DNA of 64,000 bases from Microbacterium arborescens (GTDB lineage: Bacteria; Actinomycetota; Actinomycetes; Actinomycetales; Microbacteriaceae). The notes beneath the pieces are model-generated. The model was not told the origin of the DNA, made no database searches, and worked only from the letters and a program-made list of their open reading frames with translations. Of the stretch, positions 10,475 to 19,186 are shown in pieces. Location of the stretch: positions 1-64,000 of the forward strand of contig QNUV01000110.1 of NCBI GenBank assembly GCA_003339645.1. The letters are read 5' to 3'. Both the position numbers and the translations under genes were made by a program. Position 1 is the stretch's first letter; each line of letters begins with the position of its first letter.

Positions 10475-11794
10475 GTGGCGATCACTTCGATGACGCGCGC
10501 TGCTCGTCGCCCGAGGCGCATGTTCTCGACGTTGATCGCCGGCCTCCTGGCCGCCGTGGCGTTCCTGGGCATCGCCTCCCCCGCCCTGGCCGCAGGAGAC
10601 GACGCCGAGTCGTTGCCCTTCACGATCGCGGGCAACGTCCGCACCGGCGGTGAACCCGTCGAGGGGGCCACCATCGTCGTGACCGGCGGCGACTTCGAAG
10701 CCGAAGGCGAGACGAACGAGAGAGGCAGCTTCTCGATCGGCGTTCCGACGAAGGATGTCGCCTACACCGTCGAACTCGTCGAGGACAGCCTCCCCTCGGG
10801 GGTGACCGTCCCTGAGGGCTTCGAGTCGACGCTCGAGGTCGAGTTCGGAGCGACGAGCACGATCACGCGCAACTTCACCCTCGAGGCGGCCGAACGGCAG
10901 ACGACGAGCTTCGTCGATCAACTGCTCTCCCGCGCCGTCAACGGCCTGAACTTCGGCCTCATGCTCGCCCTCGCCGCGATCGGCCTCTCGCTCGTGTTCG
11001 GCACGACGGGCCTGTCCAACTTCGCGCACGGCGAGATGGTCACCTTCGGAGCGCTCGCAGCGCTGCTGTTCTCGGCCGGGTTCAGCCTGCCGATCTGGAT
11101 CGCGATCCCGTTGGCGGTCGCCGTCTCGGCACTGTTCGGCCTGACGATGGATGCCGGCCTCTGGCGACCGCTGCGACGCCGCGGCCTCGGCACCGTGCAG
11201 CTCATGATCGTCTCGATCGGTCTCTCGCTCGCGCTGCGCTACATCTTCCAGATGTTCGTCGGCGGCGGCACGGCCCAGCTCCCCGGCGGCTCGACCTCGG
11301 TCATCCCCGGGCTCGGCCCCATCCGCCTCACCCTCACCGACGTGATCAGCATGGGCGTCTCGCTCGTGGTCATCGCCGGCTTCGCCTGGTGGCTCATGCG
11401 CACGCGGATCGGCCGCGCGACGCGGGCCGTCTCGGACAACCCGTCGCTCGCCGCCGCCAGCGGCATCGACGTCGATGCGGTGGTCCGGGTCGTATGGGTC
11501 GTCGCCGCGGCGCTCGCCGGCCTGTCCGGTGTGCTGTGGGCCTACTTCCGGCCGGGCATCAAGTGGGACATGGGCACCAGCATCCTGCTGCTCATCTTCG
11601 CCGCCGTCACGCTCGGCGGTCTCGGGACCGCGTTCGGCGCGCTCGTGGGCGCCATCATCGTGGGGCTCCTCGTCGAGGTGTCGACGCTGTGGATCCCCTC
11701 CGACCTCAAGTACGTCGGCGCGCTGGTCGTGCTGATCGTCATCCTGCTGTTCCGCCCGCAGGGTCTCCTCGGGCGCCGAGAGCGAATCGGATAG
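10475..11794 (+). CDS. livH: Branched-chain amino-acid ABC transporter permease with exported N-terminal domain
   Basis: Membrane permease of a LivHMGF-type importer, 439 residues. The C-terminal 290 residues are a normal LivH (NGLNFGLMLALAAIGLSLVFG, then FAHGEMVTFGA) with about eight membrane helices. The first 150 residues are extra: a signal peptide ending ASPALA-AGDD, followed by a carboxypeptidase-regulatory-like beta domain (IAGNVRTGGEPVEGATIVV, NERGSFSIGVP). This domain would sit outside the membrane. GTG 10475 follows AGGAGG by 5 bp. First gene of livHMGF; livM begins 5 bp after its stop. Confidence 0.9.
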   Translation: MAITSMTRAARRPRRMFSTLIAGLLAAVAFLGIASPALAAGDDAESLPFTIAGNVRTGGEPVEGATIVVTGGDFEAEGETNERGSFSIGVPTKDVAYTVELVEDSLPSGVTVPEGFESTLEVEFGATSTITRNFTLEAAERQTTSFVDQLLSRAVNGLNFGLMLALAAIGLSLVFGTTGLSNFAHGEMVTFGALAALLFSAGFSLPIWIAIPLAVAVSALFGLTMDAGLWRPLRRRGLGTVQLMIVSIGLSLALRYIFQMFVGGGTAQLPGGSTSVIPGLGPIRLTLTDVISMGVSLVVIAGFAWWLMRTRIGRATRAVSDNPSLAAASGIDVDAVVRVVWVVAAALAGLSGVLWAYFRPGIKWDMGTSILLLIFAAVTLGGLGTAFGALVGAIIVGLLVEVSTLWIPSDLKYVGALVVLIVILLFRPQGLLGRRERIG

Positions 11795-11799
11795 GCATC

Positions 11800-12780
11800 G
11801 TGAACTTCCTTCAGATCCTCAGCAACACCGCGGCGCAGATCCTCGCCCCGGCGACCCTCGGGTACATCCTCGCCGCCATCGGCCTGTCGGTTCACTTCGG
11901 CTTCGCCGGCCTGCTCAACATGGGCGTCGCGGGCTTCATGGCGATCGGCGCCTACGGGTTCGCGATCTCGATCCTCACCTTCGGTCTCGCCTGGCCGGTG
12001 GCCGCACTCATCGGCCTCATCGCCGCCGTGGTCTTCGCGCTCGTCATGGGCATCCCCACCCTCCGGCTGCGCGGCGACTACCTCGCGATCGTGACGATCG
12101 CGGCCGCCGAGGTGCTGCGCCTGCTCTTCCTGACGTCGGCATTCCGCAACCAGACGGGATCGGCCGACGGCCTCTCGGGCTTCCAGGCCGGGTTCCGGGC
12201 GAGCAACCCGCTTCCTCCCGGACGGTGGGGCTTCGGGCCGTGGACGTACCAGTCCGACCAGTGGTGGGTCATCATCGTCGGCCTGATCACGATCGCGATC
12301 GTCGTCACCCTGGTCTGGCTGCTCATGAGCAGCCCCTGGGGCCGCGTCATCCGCGGCATCCGCGAGGACGAGGACGCCGTGCGGTCGCTCGGAAAGAACG
12401 TCTTCGCGTTCAAGATGCAGGCGCTCATCGTCGGCGGTGTCATCATCGCGGCCGGCGGCATCGTCACCGCCATGGGCACCAACGTCAACCCGAACGTCTA
12501 CGTCACCTCGCAGACGTTCTACGTCTGGACCGCCCTGCTGCTCGGTGGCGCGGCCACCATCTTCGGCCCGGTGCTGGGCGCCGTGCTGTTCTGGGTGGTG
12601 CGCGCGTTCCTGTCGAACCTGCTGCCGGCCCTCGTCAACATCGGCTGGCTGCCGTTCCTGACCACCGAGCAGAGCCAGATGCTCGTGTTCGTGCTGGTCG
12701 GCGTCGCGCTCATGCTGCTGGTGATCTTCCGCCCGCAGGGCATCCTCGGAAGCAAGAAGGAGCTGACCTTTGTCCGCTGA
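11800..12780 (+). CDS. livM: Branched-chain amino-acid ABC transporter permease
   Basis: Second permease of the importer, 326 residues with 8-10 hydrophobic helices. The LivM signature is visible: GYILAAIGLSVHFGFAGLLN at the start, LRLRGDYLAIVTIAAAEVLR in the middle, and the cytoplasmic coupling segment SPWGRVIRGIREDEDAVRSL that contacts the ATPase. The GTG start is 5 bp after livH; the stop overlaps the start of livG by 11 bp. It pairs with LivH to form the channel. Confidence 0.93.
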   Translation: MNFLQILSNTAAQILAPATLGYILAAIGLSVHFGFAGLLNMGVAGFMAIGAYGFAISILTFGLAWPVAALIGLIAAVVFALVMGIPTLRLRGDYLAIVTIAAAEVLRLLFLTSAFRNQTGSADGLSGFQAGFRASNPLPPGRWGFGPWTYQSDQWWVIIVGLITIAIVVTLVWLLMSSPWGRVIRGIREDEDAVRSLGKNVFAFKMQALIVGGVIIAAGGIVTAMGTNVNPNVYVTSQTFYVWTALLLGGAATIFGPVLGAVLFWVVRAFLSNLLPALVNIGWLPFLTTEQSQMLVFVLVGVALMLLVIFRPQGILGSKKELTFVR

Positions 12781-13789
12781 TGTCGTACCCCCGACGCCGC
12801 GCCCCAAGGCGACCGGCCTGCACAAAGACGACGGCAGCGGCGAGGTCCGCCCCGGCGTCGCGAAGAACGACCCGATCATCGTCGCCGACGGCGTCAAGCG
12901 CGTCTTCGGCGGCCTGACCGCCGTCGACGTCGAGCACCTCGAGATCCCGCGCGGCGCGATCACCGCCCTCATCGGCCCGAACGGCGCCGGCAAGACGACG
13001 CTGTTCAATCTGCTGACCGGCTTCGACAAGCCGAACGCGGGATCGTGGTCGTTCGACGGGACCAACCTCGCCGGCATCCCCGCCTTCAAGGCGGCGCGCA
13101 TGGGCCAGGTGCGCACGTTCCAGCTGACGAAGTCGCTCGGTCTGCTCACGGTGCTCGAGAACATGAAGCTCGGGGCTCCGAAGCAGAAGGGCGAGGGCAT
13201 CTTCGCCGGCATCCTGCCCTTCCTGTGGCGGGGTCAGGAAGCCGAGATCGAGGAGAAGGCGCGCGGTCTGCTCGCCCGCTTCAAGCTCGACGCCAAGGAG
13301 AAGGACTTCGCCGCGTCGCTCTCGGGCGGTCAGCGAAAGCTCCTCGAGATGGCGCGGGCGCTCATGAGCGATCCCGTGCTCGTCATGCTGGATGAGCCGA
13401 TGGCCGGCGTGAACCCCGCCCTGACGCAGTCGCTGCTCGACCACATCCTCGATCTGAAGGACCTCGGCATGACCGTCGTCTTCGTCGAGCACGACATGCA
13501 CATGGTGCGTCACATCGCCGACTGGGTCGTCGTGATGGCCGAAGGCCGCGTCGTCGCCGAGGGCCCGCCCGACACCGTGATGCAGAATCCCGCCGTGATC
13601 GACGCCTACCTCGGTGCACATCAGGACGTCGACCTCGGCGTCGTGACGGGCCGCCACGCCGGTGAGCTGCCGCCCGAGGCGGAGGAGCTCGTCGAGACGG
13701 TGCACGAGCTCGACCAGGCGATCGACGAGGCGCCGACGACGGATGCCGCGGGCGCTGCGCGCGCTGACGAGGATGGGGACCGCAAGTGA
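12770..13789 (+). CDS. livG: Branched-chain amino-acid ABC transporter ATP-binding protein
   Basis: ATPase subunit of the importer, 339 residues. Walker A is GPNGAGKTTLFNLLTG, the signature is LSGGQRKLLEMARALMSDP, Walker B is VLVMLDEPMAGVNP, and the switch His is in FVEHDMHMV. About 70 residues beyond the ABC fold form a C-terminal acidic Ala/Glu-rich tail, and some 35 residues precede it; both are longer than usual for LivG. The start is TTG 12770, supported by AAGGAG 7 bp upstream, and it overlaps the end of livM. Confidence 0.93.
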   Translation: MSADVVPPTPRPKATGLHKDDGSGEVRPGVAKNDPIIVADGVKRVFGGLTAVDVEHLEIPRGAITALIGPNGAGKTTLFNLLTGFDKPNAGSWSFDGTNLAGIPAFKAARMGQVRTFQLTKSLGLLTVLENMKLGAPKQKGEGIFAGILPFLWRGQEAEIEEKARGLLARFKLDAKEKDFAASLSGGQRKLLEMARALMSDPVLVMLDEPMAGVNPALTQSLLDHILDLKDLGMTVVFVEHDMHMVRHIADWVVVMAEGRVVAEGPPDTVMQNPAVIDAYLGAHQDVDLGVVTGRHAGELPPEAEELVETVHELDQAIDEAPTTDAAGAARADEDGDRK

Positions 13790-14508
13790 CCGAGAACGTC
13801 GTCGAGCTGACCGACGTGCACGCGGGCTATCTGCCCGGCGTCAACATCCTCAATGGCGCGAACCTCACCGCGGCTCCCGGCGAGCTCGTCGGGATCATCG
13901 GCCCCAACGGCGCCGGCAAGTCGACGATGCTCAAGGCCATCTTCGGGCAGGTGAAGGTGCGCTCCGGTTCCGTGAAGCTGAACGGCGAGGAGATCACGGG
14001 GCTGCGTGCCAACAAGCTCGTGTCGAAGGGCGTCGGCTTCGTGCCGCAGACGAACAACGTGTTCCCGAGCCTGACGATCGCCGAGAACCTGCAGATGGGG
14101 GCGTATCAGCGACCGAAGGTCGTCGCGGAGCGCACCGACTTCGTGACATCCATCTTCCCCGACCTCGCCAAGCGGCTGCAGCAGCGGGCCGGATCGCTGT
14201 CGGGCGGCGAGCGCCAGATGGTGGCGATGGGGCGCGCGCTGATGATGGACCCCTACGTGCTGCTTCTCGACGAGCCCTCGGCGGGCCTGTCGCCGTCCCG
14301 CCAGGACGAGGCGTTCCTGCGGGTGTCGGAGATCAACAAGGCGGGCGTGACGACCATCATGGTCGAGCAGAACGCCCGCCGCTGCCTGCAGATCTGCGAC
14401 CGCGGGTACGTCCTCGACCAGGGCCGCGACGCCTACACGGGCACCGGCCGCGAGTTGCTCAACGACCCCAAGGTCATCGGTCTCTACCTCGGCACCCTGG
14501 GCACCTGA
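13786..14508 (+). CDS. livF: Branched-chain amino-acid ABC transporter ATP-binding protein
   Basis: Second ATPase subunit, 240 residues, a normal LivF length. Walker A is GPNGAGKSTMLKAIFG, the signature is LSGGERQMVAMGRALMMDP, Walker B is VLLLDEPSAGLSP, and the switch region is IMVEQNARRCL. The GTG start overlaps the livG stop (GTGA). Last gene of livHMGF. The matching binding protein is not next in line but on the opposite strand at 16117. Confidence 0.95.
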   Translation: MTENVVELTDVHAGYLPGVNILNGANLTAAPGELVGIIGPNGAGKSTMLKAIFGQVKVRSGSVKLNGEEITGLRANKLVSKGVGFVPQTNNVFPSLTIAENLQMGAYQRPKVVAERTDFVTSIFPDLAKRLQQRAGSLSGGERQMVAMGRALMMDPYVLLLDEPSAGLSPSRQDEAFLRVSEINKAGVTTIMVEQNARRCLQICDRGYVLDQGRDAYTGTGRELLNDPKVIGLYLGTLGT

Positions 14509-14544
14509 GCCCGGGCTTCGCCTGGCTCGGCTGGTTCGCCTGGC

Positions 14545-14601
14545 TCGCCTGGCAGTTCTCGCCTCTTCGCTCGCGCGGAGGGGGCGTGAGCTGCCAGGCG
14601 A
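14545..14601. repeat. Hairpin repeat, family B-like, after livF
   Basis: The arms TCGCCTGGCAGTTCTCGCC and GGGCGTGAGCTGCCAGGCGA are imperfect inverted repeats. The TGGCAG...CTGCCA core is the same as in the tandem units at 15719-16035. It could serve as the terminator of livHMGF. The rest of the spacer 14509-14702 has no gene. Confidence 0.65.
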
Positions 14602-14702
14602 ACTGCATTAGGGGCTCCTCCCCTGCGGAGCGGGCGCGCGGGGGATCCACATGCCGGGGGCGCTGAGCCCAGCGGGGCGGAGTCCACGAGGAGGATCGGG
14701 GG

Positions 14703-15692
14703 ATGCCGCGACGACCCGACCCTCTCCCCGAAGCCCTCGGCGGAGCGTTCTCGTGTGCCGACGCGGCGGCCGCGGGCGTCTCACGCAAGCGGCTGCGTGC
14801 AGCCGACCTCGACGCGCCCTTCCGCGGCGTGCGCCGGAGGCGCGGAGCAGAGGATGCCGCGGCGGCAGGACCGCTCGCGGAGGATCAGGCCATCCGGCAC
14901 CGCGTTCTCGAGGATGCGCGGGCCTACGCCTCGATCATGGGCGGTCGGGCGTTCTTCTGCGGCCGGACCGCGGCGGTGCTGTGGGGAACGGGCGCCCACT
15001 CCCCCGGCGAGCTCGAGGTCGGGGTGCTTGCGCCGGAGCGAGCGCCGCGGCGGCGCGGCATCCGCGGGCGTCAGCTCGCTCCGACGCACGTCGAGGTCAC
15101 GACTCTCGATGGCCTGCGCGTGTCGTCGCCCGCGTCGACGTGGGCGATGCTCGGGCGGAATGCCGGCGTGCGCGAGCTCGTGCGCATCGGCGACGCGTTC
15201 GTGCGGGTGCCGCGCGGTGAGCGGGGGCGGCGCCGGTCCGAGGAGCGGCTGTGCACGCTCGATGACCTCGCCGCTGCGGTCGCCGCCGGAAGGCGCGTCG
15301 GCTCCGCGAAGCTCGTCGAAGCGCTGGGGCTCATCCGCGAGGGCGCGATGTCGCCGCTCGAGACCGACTTCCGGCTCGGCCTCGTGGCGGCCGGGCTGCC
15401 GGAACCCCTGCTCGACCAGGAGATCCGCGACGGCTCGGGGCGGCTGGCGGGAATCGCGGATGCCGTCTGGCCCGAGTACCGCGTCATCGCCGAGGTCGAG
15501 GGCGACCACCACCGCACATCGCGGAGTCAGTGGGCGCGCGACATCGAGAAGCACACCGCGTACGTCGCCCTCGGTTTCGAGGTCGTGCGGCTCACCTCGG
15601 CGCACATCAGGCCCACCGGCTCCGCGGCCGTGGCTCTCGTGGCTGGTGCCCTCAGGCGCCGCGGCTGGTCTCCGTCGCCAACCCGAACCTGA
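14703..15692 (+). CDS. DUF559-type protein (second copy)
   Basis: A 329-residue protein of the same broad class as the one at 7700-8566. The N-terminus opens with MPRRPDPLPEALGGAFSCAD and an AbiEi-like winged-helix pattern. The C-terminus has the Vsr/DUF559 pattern: RVIAEVEGDHH, then SQWARDIEKHTAYVALGFEV and VRLTSAHIR. The two copies are far diverged in the middle. It follows livF by 194 bp that include a hairpin, so it may have its own promoter. Function unknown; an endonuclease fold is inferred from residue pattern only. Confidence 0.7.
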   Translation: MPRRPDPLPEALGGAFSCADAAAAGVSRKRLRAADLDAPFRGVRRRRGAEDAAAAGPLAEDQAIRHRVLEDARAYASIMGGRAFFCGRTAAVLWGTGAHSPGELEVGVLAPERAPRRRGIRGRQLAPTHVEVTTLDGLRVSSPASTWAMLGRNAGVRELVRIGDAFVRVPRGERGRRRSEERLCTLDDLAAAVAAGRRVGSAKLVEALGLIREGAMSPLETDFRLGLVAAGLPEPLLDQEIRDGSGRLAGIADAVWPEYRVIAEVEGDHHRTSRSQWARDIEKHTAYVALGFEVVRLTSAHIRPTGSAAVALVAGALRRRGWSPSPTRT

Positions 15693-15718
15693 GCCCAGAG
15701 CCCAGAGCCCAGAGCCCA

Positions 15719-16035
15719 GTTGGCAGCTCGCGCCCCCTCGGGCCCCAAAAAGGGGCATCAACTGCCAACCCGAACCTGAGCCCGAAGCTCGGTTGGCAGG
15801 TCAAGCCCACTCTGGGCCCGCGAGCGGGCACGAACTGCCACCCGAGTGAGGCCCCACTCTGCTCGACTCAGCGATTCCACGCCCGGCTCGCGGCTCAGGC
15901 CCCACAGCTCGGTTGGCAGCTCATGCCCACTCGGAGCATAAGAAGGGGCATCAACTGCCAACTCAAACCTGAACCCGCAGCTCAGCTGGTAGCTCGCGCC
16001 CACTCGAGGCATAGGAAGGGGCGGGAACTGCCAAC
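15719..16035. repeat. Tandem array of four hairpin units, family B
   Basis: Four palindromic units of about 51 bp at 15719-15769, 15792-15841, 15912-15962 and 15985-16035. Each runs from G(T/C)TGG(C/T)AG to CTGCCA(A/C)C. Units 1-2 and 3-4 have the same 73 bp period; a 47 bp longer spacer separates the pairs. The linkers share the words GAACCTGA-CCC and AGCTC. Just before the array GAGCCCA is repeated three times at 15691-15718. The array fills the spacer between a DUF559 gene and livK (convergent), where no gene is visible. Confidence 0.85.
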
Positions 16036-16076
16036 CCGAGCGGGGGCGCGACCCCGCCTCCGAGCGAACACGACGA

Positions 16077-16104
16077 AGGGCCCCGGCCGGGAGACCGGGG
16101 CCCT
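16077..16104 (-). terminator. Terminator of livK
   Basis: Perfect 10 bp arms AGGGCCCCGG and CCGGGGCCCT with an 8-base loop, 12 bp past the livK stop codon. There is no clear T run, as is common in GC-rich actinobacteria. Confidence 0.75.
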
Positions 16105-16116
16105 CGTGCGTGGGAA

Positions 16117-17475
16117 TCAGCCGACGCGGACGAACTCGTAGTTGTTGTCGTCGCCGTACTCGAAGACACCGATGGAGGCCTCCGTCGGGTCGCCCACCTC
16201 GTTGAAGGTGATCGGGCCCGAGACGCCGTCGTAGTCCGCGGCCTGACCGGCGATGATCAGGTCGGCGCATTCCGCGAAGCTCGTGCACTTCGTGCCGTCA
16301 CCGGAGCCGCCCGAGACCGCCTGCAGGTTCGCCGCGACGTCGGGGCCGGCCGTCGATCCGGCCTGCAGCGCGGCGAGGGCGAGCAGCACGACCGCGTCGT
16401 ACGACTCCGGCCCGTAGGTGAAGTCCTGCAGCTCGGCGTTGCCGGCGCCGGTCCAGAACGCCTGCAGGTTGTCGCGGAAGGTTGCGATCGACGCGGGGTC
16501 GACGGCGGGGTAGGTGCCCTTCGCGCCGGCCATCGTGCCGGCCTCGAAGTCATCGCCGAAGTTCGCCAGGTTGCCGTCGACGAGGTAGAGCTGCTCGGGC
16601 GACACGTCGGCGCCGATGAGCTCGGGGATGATCGTCTTGACCTCTTCGAACGTGATGAGGGCGATCGCGTCGGGGCCGGCCGCGAGCACGTCTTCGACCT
16701 GGGCCGAGAAGTTCGTGTCACCGGTGTTGTAGAGCGAGGTCGCGACGACCTCGCCGCCGGCGGCCTCGAAGGCGGCCTTGGTGAAGCACGCGAGGCCGGT
16801 TCCGTAGGCGTCGTTGAGCACGATCATGCCGAGCGTCTCGTTGCCGTCGGCGCCGATCAGGTTGCCGAGCACCTCTCCCTGCAGCACGTCGGAGGGAGCG
16901 GTGCGCCAGTACAGGCCGTTGTCCTTGTACCCGGTGAACGCGGCAGAGGTGTTGGCGGGCGAGAACTGGATGGCGTTGGCCGCGATCACCTGGTCGATGA
17001 ACTGCAGCGACGTGCCCGAGGATGCCGCTCCGATGATCGCCGTGGCACCTTCGCCCAGCAGTCGGGGGATCTCCGTCTCGTACGCCTTGTTGTCGGTGTC
17101 ACCCGAGTCGCCCTGCTTGAGGTCGATCGTGATGCCCTTGCCCGCGGCGTTGATCTCGGAGGCGGCGAACTCGGTCGCCGAGATCTCCGGCGGGCCGAGG
17201 AACGCGAGGTTGCCGGTCACGGGCAGCGCCGTGCCGATCGTGTAGGTGAGGTCGGTGCCGGGACCCGTCGAGGTCGAGGTGTACTCCGGCGTGTACGACG
17301 CGGGCTCGGCCGCTTCGCAGTCGATGGGGAAATCGGCCGAGGTGTTCCCGCCGGCGTCGCCCGACGCAGCGGGTTCGCTGTCTCCGGCACAGCCTGCGAG
17401 GACGAGGGCACTCGCGCCGATCACGGCGATACCGCCGAGGACCTTCGCGGTGCGGGAACGGGTGAGAACGCCCAT
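16117..17475 (-). CDS. livK: Branched-chain amino-acid type substrate-binding lipoprotein
   Basis: Extracellular lipid-anchored binding protein for the LivHMGF importer, 452 residues. The signal peptide ends in a lipobox LVLAGC, followed by a Ser/Gly/Ala-rich linker. The periplasmic-binding-protein type I fold starts at TYTIGTALPVTGNLAFLG, with IIGAASSGTSLQF, NDAYGTGLACFTKAAFEAAGG and the closing TFNEVGDPTEASIGVFEY segments typical of LivK/UrtA-like proteins. ATG 17475 has AAGGAG 6 bp upstream. It is transcribed towards livHMGF from its own promoter in 17476-17694. The ligand (branched-chain amino acid, urea or another) cannot be fixed from sequence. Confidence 0.92.
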   Translation of the reverse strand: MGVLTRSRTAKVLGGIAVIGASALVLAGCAGDSEPAASGDAGGNTSADFPIDCEAAEPASYTPEYTSTSTGPGTDLTYTIGTALPVTGNLAFLGPPEISATEFAASEINAAGKGITIDLKQGDSGDTDNKAYETEIPRLLGEGATAIIGAASSGTSLQFIDQVIAANAIQFSPANTSAAFTGYKDNGLYWRTAPSDVLQGEVLGNLIGADGNETLGMIVLNDAYGTGLACFTKAAFEAAGGEVVATSLYNTGDTNFSAQVEDVLAAGPDAIALITFEEVKTIIPELIGADVSPEQLYLVDGNLANFGDDFEAGTMAGAKGTYPAVDPASIATFRDNLQAFWTGAGNAELQDFTYGPESYDAVVLLALAALQAGSTAGPDVAANLQAVSGGSGDGTKCTSFAECADLIIAGQAADYDGVSGPITFNEVGDPTEASIGVFEYGDDNNYEFVRVG

Positions 17476-17694
17476 TGTGCTCCTTGATGAGTGGGAACGC
17501 GGCACCGAAGCCCCGCGAGGTTGGGTCAAACCTAGTGGCGCGTCCGCGTCGGCGATGTTGCGATGTGTTAACGGTCTGTTACGCGACCCAATCGTTATCT
17601 GCGGCCTCGCGTACGGCCTGTCATTCCGCGGCTGGGACCGTTGTCACGACCGTCATCGCGCCGAGCCGACGAGCCGGAATGCGAAGCGGGAGCC

Positions 17695-18636
17695 TCAGAC
17701 GACGGGAGCGACGTCGGATGCCTCGTCGATGCGCTTCGGGCGACGTGCGGCCCGGAGAGAGTCGACGCTCAGCACGACGAGGGCGAGCCAGACGAGCCCG
17801 AAGCCGATCCATCGCTCGAGCGGCATCGGCTCGCCGAGGATCCAGGCTCCCGTGATGAACTGCAGGATCGGCGCGACGAACTGGAGCAGGCCGATCACCG
17901 TGAGGCTGCTGCGCCGGGCGCCGGCGGCGAAGAAGAGCAGGGGCACGGCGGTGACGACACCCGCGAGGGTGACCAGCGCGGTGTGTCCGGGGCTCACCGA
18001 GCCGAACACCAGCCCGCCGGTGAGCGCGACCACGATCGCCTGAACGATCGCGACCGGCGCCAGCCAGAGCGATTCGAGTGTCAGGCCGCTGACGGCGTCG
18101 ACCGACGGCCCGATCTGCTTCTTCACGAGGCCGTAAGTTCCGAAACTCGCGGCGAGCGTCAGCGCGATCCACGGGAAGGCTCCGTAGCCGACGACGATCA
18201 CGCCGACGGCTACGGCGGCGATGCCGATGGCGGCCCACTGCGCCACCCGCAGCCGCTCCTTCAGGACGAGGACGCCGAGGAGCACCGTGACGATCGGGTT
18301 GATGAAGTACCCGAGGCTCCCCTCGATCACGTGCCCCGTGAGGGTGCTGATGAGGAAGACCTGCCAGTTCACGTAGATGAGCAGGCCGGCCACGATGGTC
18401 CACAGCACGAGGCGCGGCGTGCGCAGGATCGCGATCAGCTTGCCCCAGGCGCGGAGCACCGTGAGAAGGATCGCGCAGAAGACGAGCGAGAACAGGATGC
18501 GCCACGACACGACCTCGAACGGGCCCATCGGGGCGAGCGTGAGGAAGTACAGGGGCATGAAGCCCCACAGCACGTACGCCGAGAACGCGTAGATCCCGCC
18601 GAGCGAGCGTTCACGGGCGGGATCGAGGGGTGTCAC
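17695..18636 (-). CDS. rarD: EamA/RarD family transporter
   Basis: A 313-residue ten-helix membrane protein of the drug/metabolite transporter superfamily. The start MTPLDPARERSLGGIYAF..YVLWGFMPLYF and the paired helix repeats match RarD (chloramphenicol-sensitivity protein) closely, including IYVNWQVFLISTLTGHVIEG and YFINPIVTVLLG. RarD's natural substrate is not established. It is a single gene, separated from livK by the latter's promoter region. Confidence 0.9.
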   Translation of the reverse strand: MTPLDPARERSLGGIYAFSAYVLWGFMPLYFLTLAPMGPFEVVSWRILFSLVFCAILLTVLRAWGKLIAILRTPRLVLWTIVAGLLIYVNWQVFLISTLTGHVIEGSLGYFINPIVTVLLGVLVLKERLRVAQWAAIGIAAVAVGVIVVGYGAFPWIALTLAASFGTYGLVKKQIGPSVDAVSGLTLESLWLAPVAIVQAIVVALTGGLVFGSVSPGHTALVTLAGVVTAVPLLFFAAGARRSSLTVIGLLQFVAPILQFITGAWILGEPMPLERWIGFGLVWLALVVLSVDSLRAARRPKRIDEASDVAPVV

Positions 18637-18710
18637 GGGCCAAGCATAGGACGGTCATGACATGCTGCGCCGGTCGCGGACTGCCATCCGCCGCCGCGCG
18701 CCTGCCATGA

Positions 18711-18743
18711 CGAAGGCCCGGATGCGGTGCACCCGGGCCTTCG
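18711..18743 (-). terminator. Terminator of groES
   Basis: Perfect 11 bp arms CGAAGGCCCGG and CCGGGCCTTCG with an 11-base loop, 15 bp past the groES stop. Confidence 0.8.
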
Positions 18744-18758
18744 TGGAAGAGCTCTGCG

Positions 18759-19055
18759 TCAGCGGACGACGACGGCGAGGACGTCGCGCGCCGAGAGGAC
18801 GAGGAACTCGTCAGCGCCGAACTTGACCTCGGTTCCGCCGTACTTGCTGTAGATCACGCGGTCGCCGACGGCGACGTCGAGCGGAACACGGTTGCCGTTG
18901 TCATCGATGCGGCCGGGGCCCACCGCCACGACCTCGCCCTCCTGGGGCTTCTCCTTGGCGGTGTCGGGGATGACCAGACCACTCGCAGTGGTCTGCTCGG
19001 CCTCGACCTGCTTGATGACGATGCGGTCCTCGAGCGGCTTGATGGAAACCGACAC
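18759..19055 (-). CDS. groES: Co-chaperonin GroES
   Basis: A 98-residue 10 kDa chaperonin that caps GroEL during folding in the cytoplasm. Family words [11 protein letters not shown], the mobile loop [31 protein letters not shown] and YSKYGGTEV are present. No groEL follows; a terminator ends the unit, so groEL must lie elsewhere, as in many actinobacteria. Two CIRCE operators precede it, so HrcA repression and heat induction are expected. Confidence 0.98.
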   Translation of the reverse strand: MSVSIKPLEDRIVIKQVEAEQTTASGLVIPDTAKEKPQEGEVVAVGPGRIDDNGNRVPLDVAVGDRVIYSKYGGTEVKFGADEFLVLSARDVLAVVVR

Positions 19056-19083
19056 GGTCTACCTCTTTCTTCGACAAGACTTG

Positions 19084-19110
19084 TTGGCAATCTCACCCTG
19101 AGAGTGCCAA
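19084..19110. promoter_or_regulatory. CIRCE element 1 (HrcA operator)
   Basis: TTGGCAATC, nine bases, GAGTGCCAA. It matches the consensus TTAGCACTC-N9-GAGTGCTAA with a mismatch in the left arm. It lies 29 bp upstream of the groES start, probably in the leader. Confidence 0.85.
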
Positions 19111-19129
19111 CTCCGAGTCTAGGGGGACG

Positions 19130-19156
19130 TTGGCACTCACGCAACGCGAGTGCCAA
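19130..19156. promoter_or_regulatory. CIRCE element 2 (HrcA operator)
   Basis: TTGGCACTC, nine bases, GAGTGCCAA: perfect arms. It lies 75 bp upstream of groES and also just upstream of the -10 of the divergent methyltransferase gene, so HrcA might affect both. Confidence 0.95.
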
Positions 19157-19186
19157 CCTGCCGCGGCATCGATCCGACCCCGCGCG

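Noticed and set aside
15743-15750. CCCCAAAA in the tandem repeat as a further copy of the TTGGGG motif
   Set aside because: It lies in the internal loop of family B unit 1, is not in a leader, and its arms belong to another repeat family.
15691-16035. CRISPR array
   Set aside because: The units are palindromic, of unequal spacing, only four in number, and the sequences between them are themselves similar rather than unique spacers. No cas genes are near.
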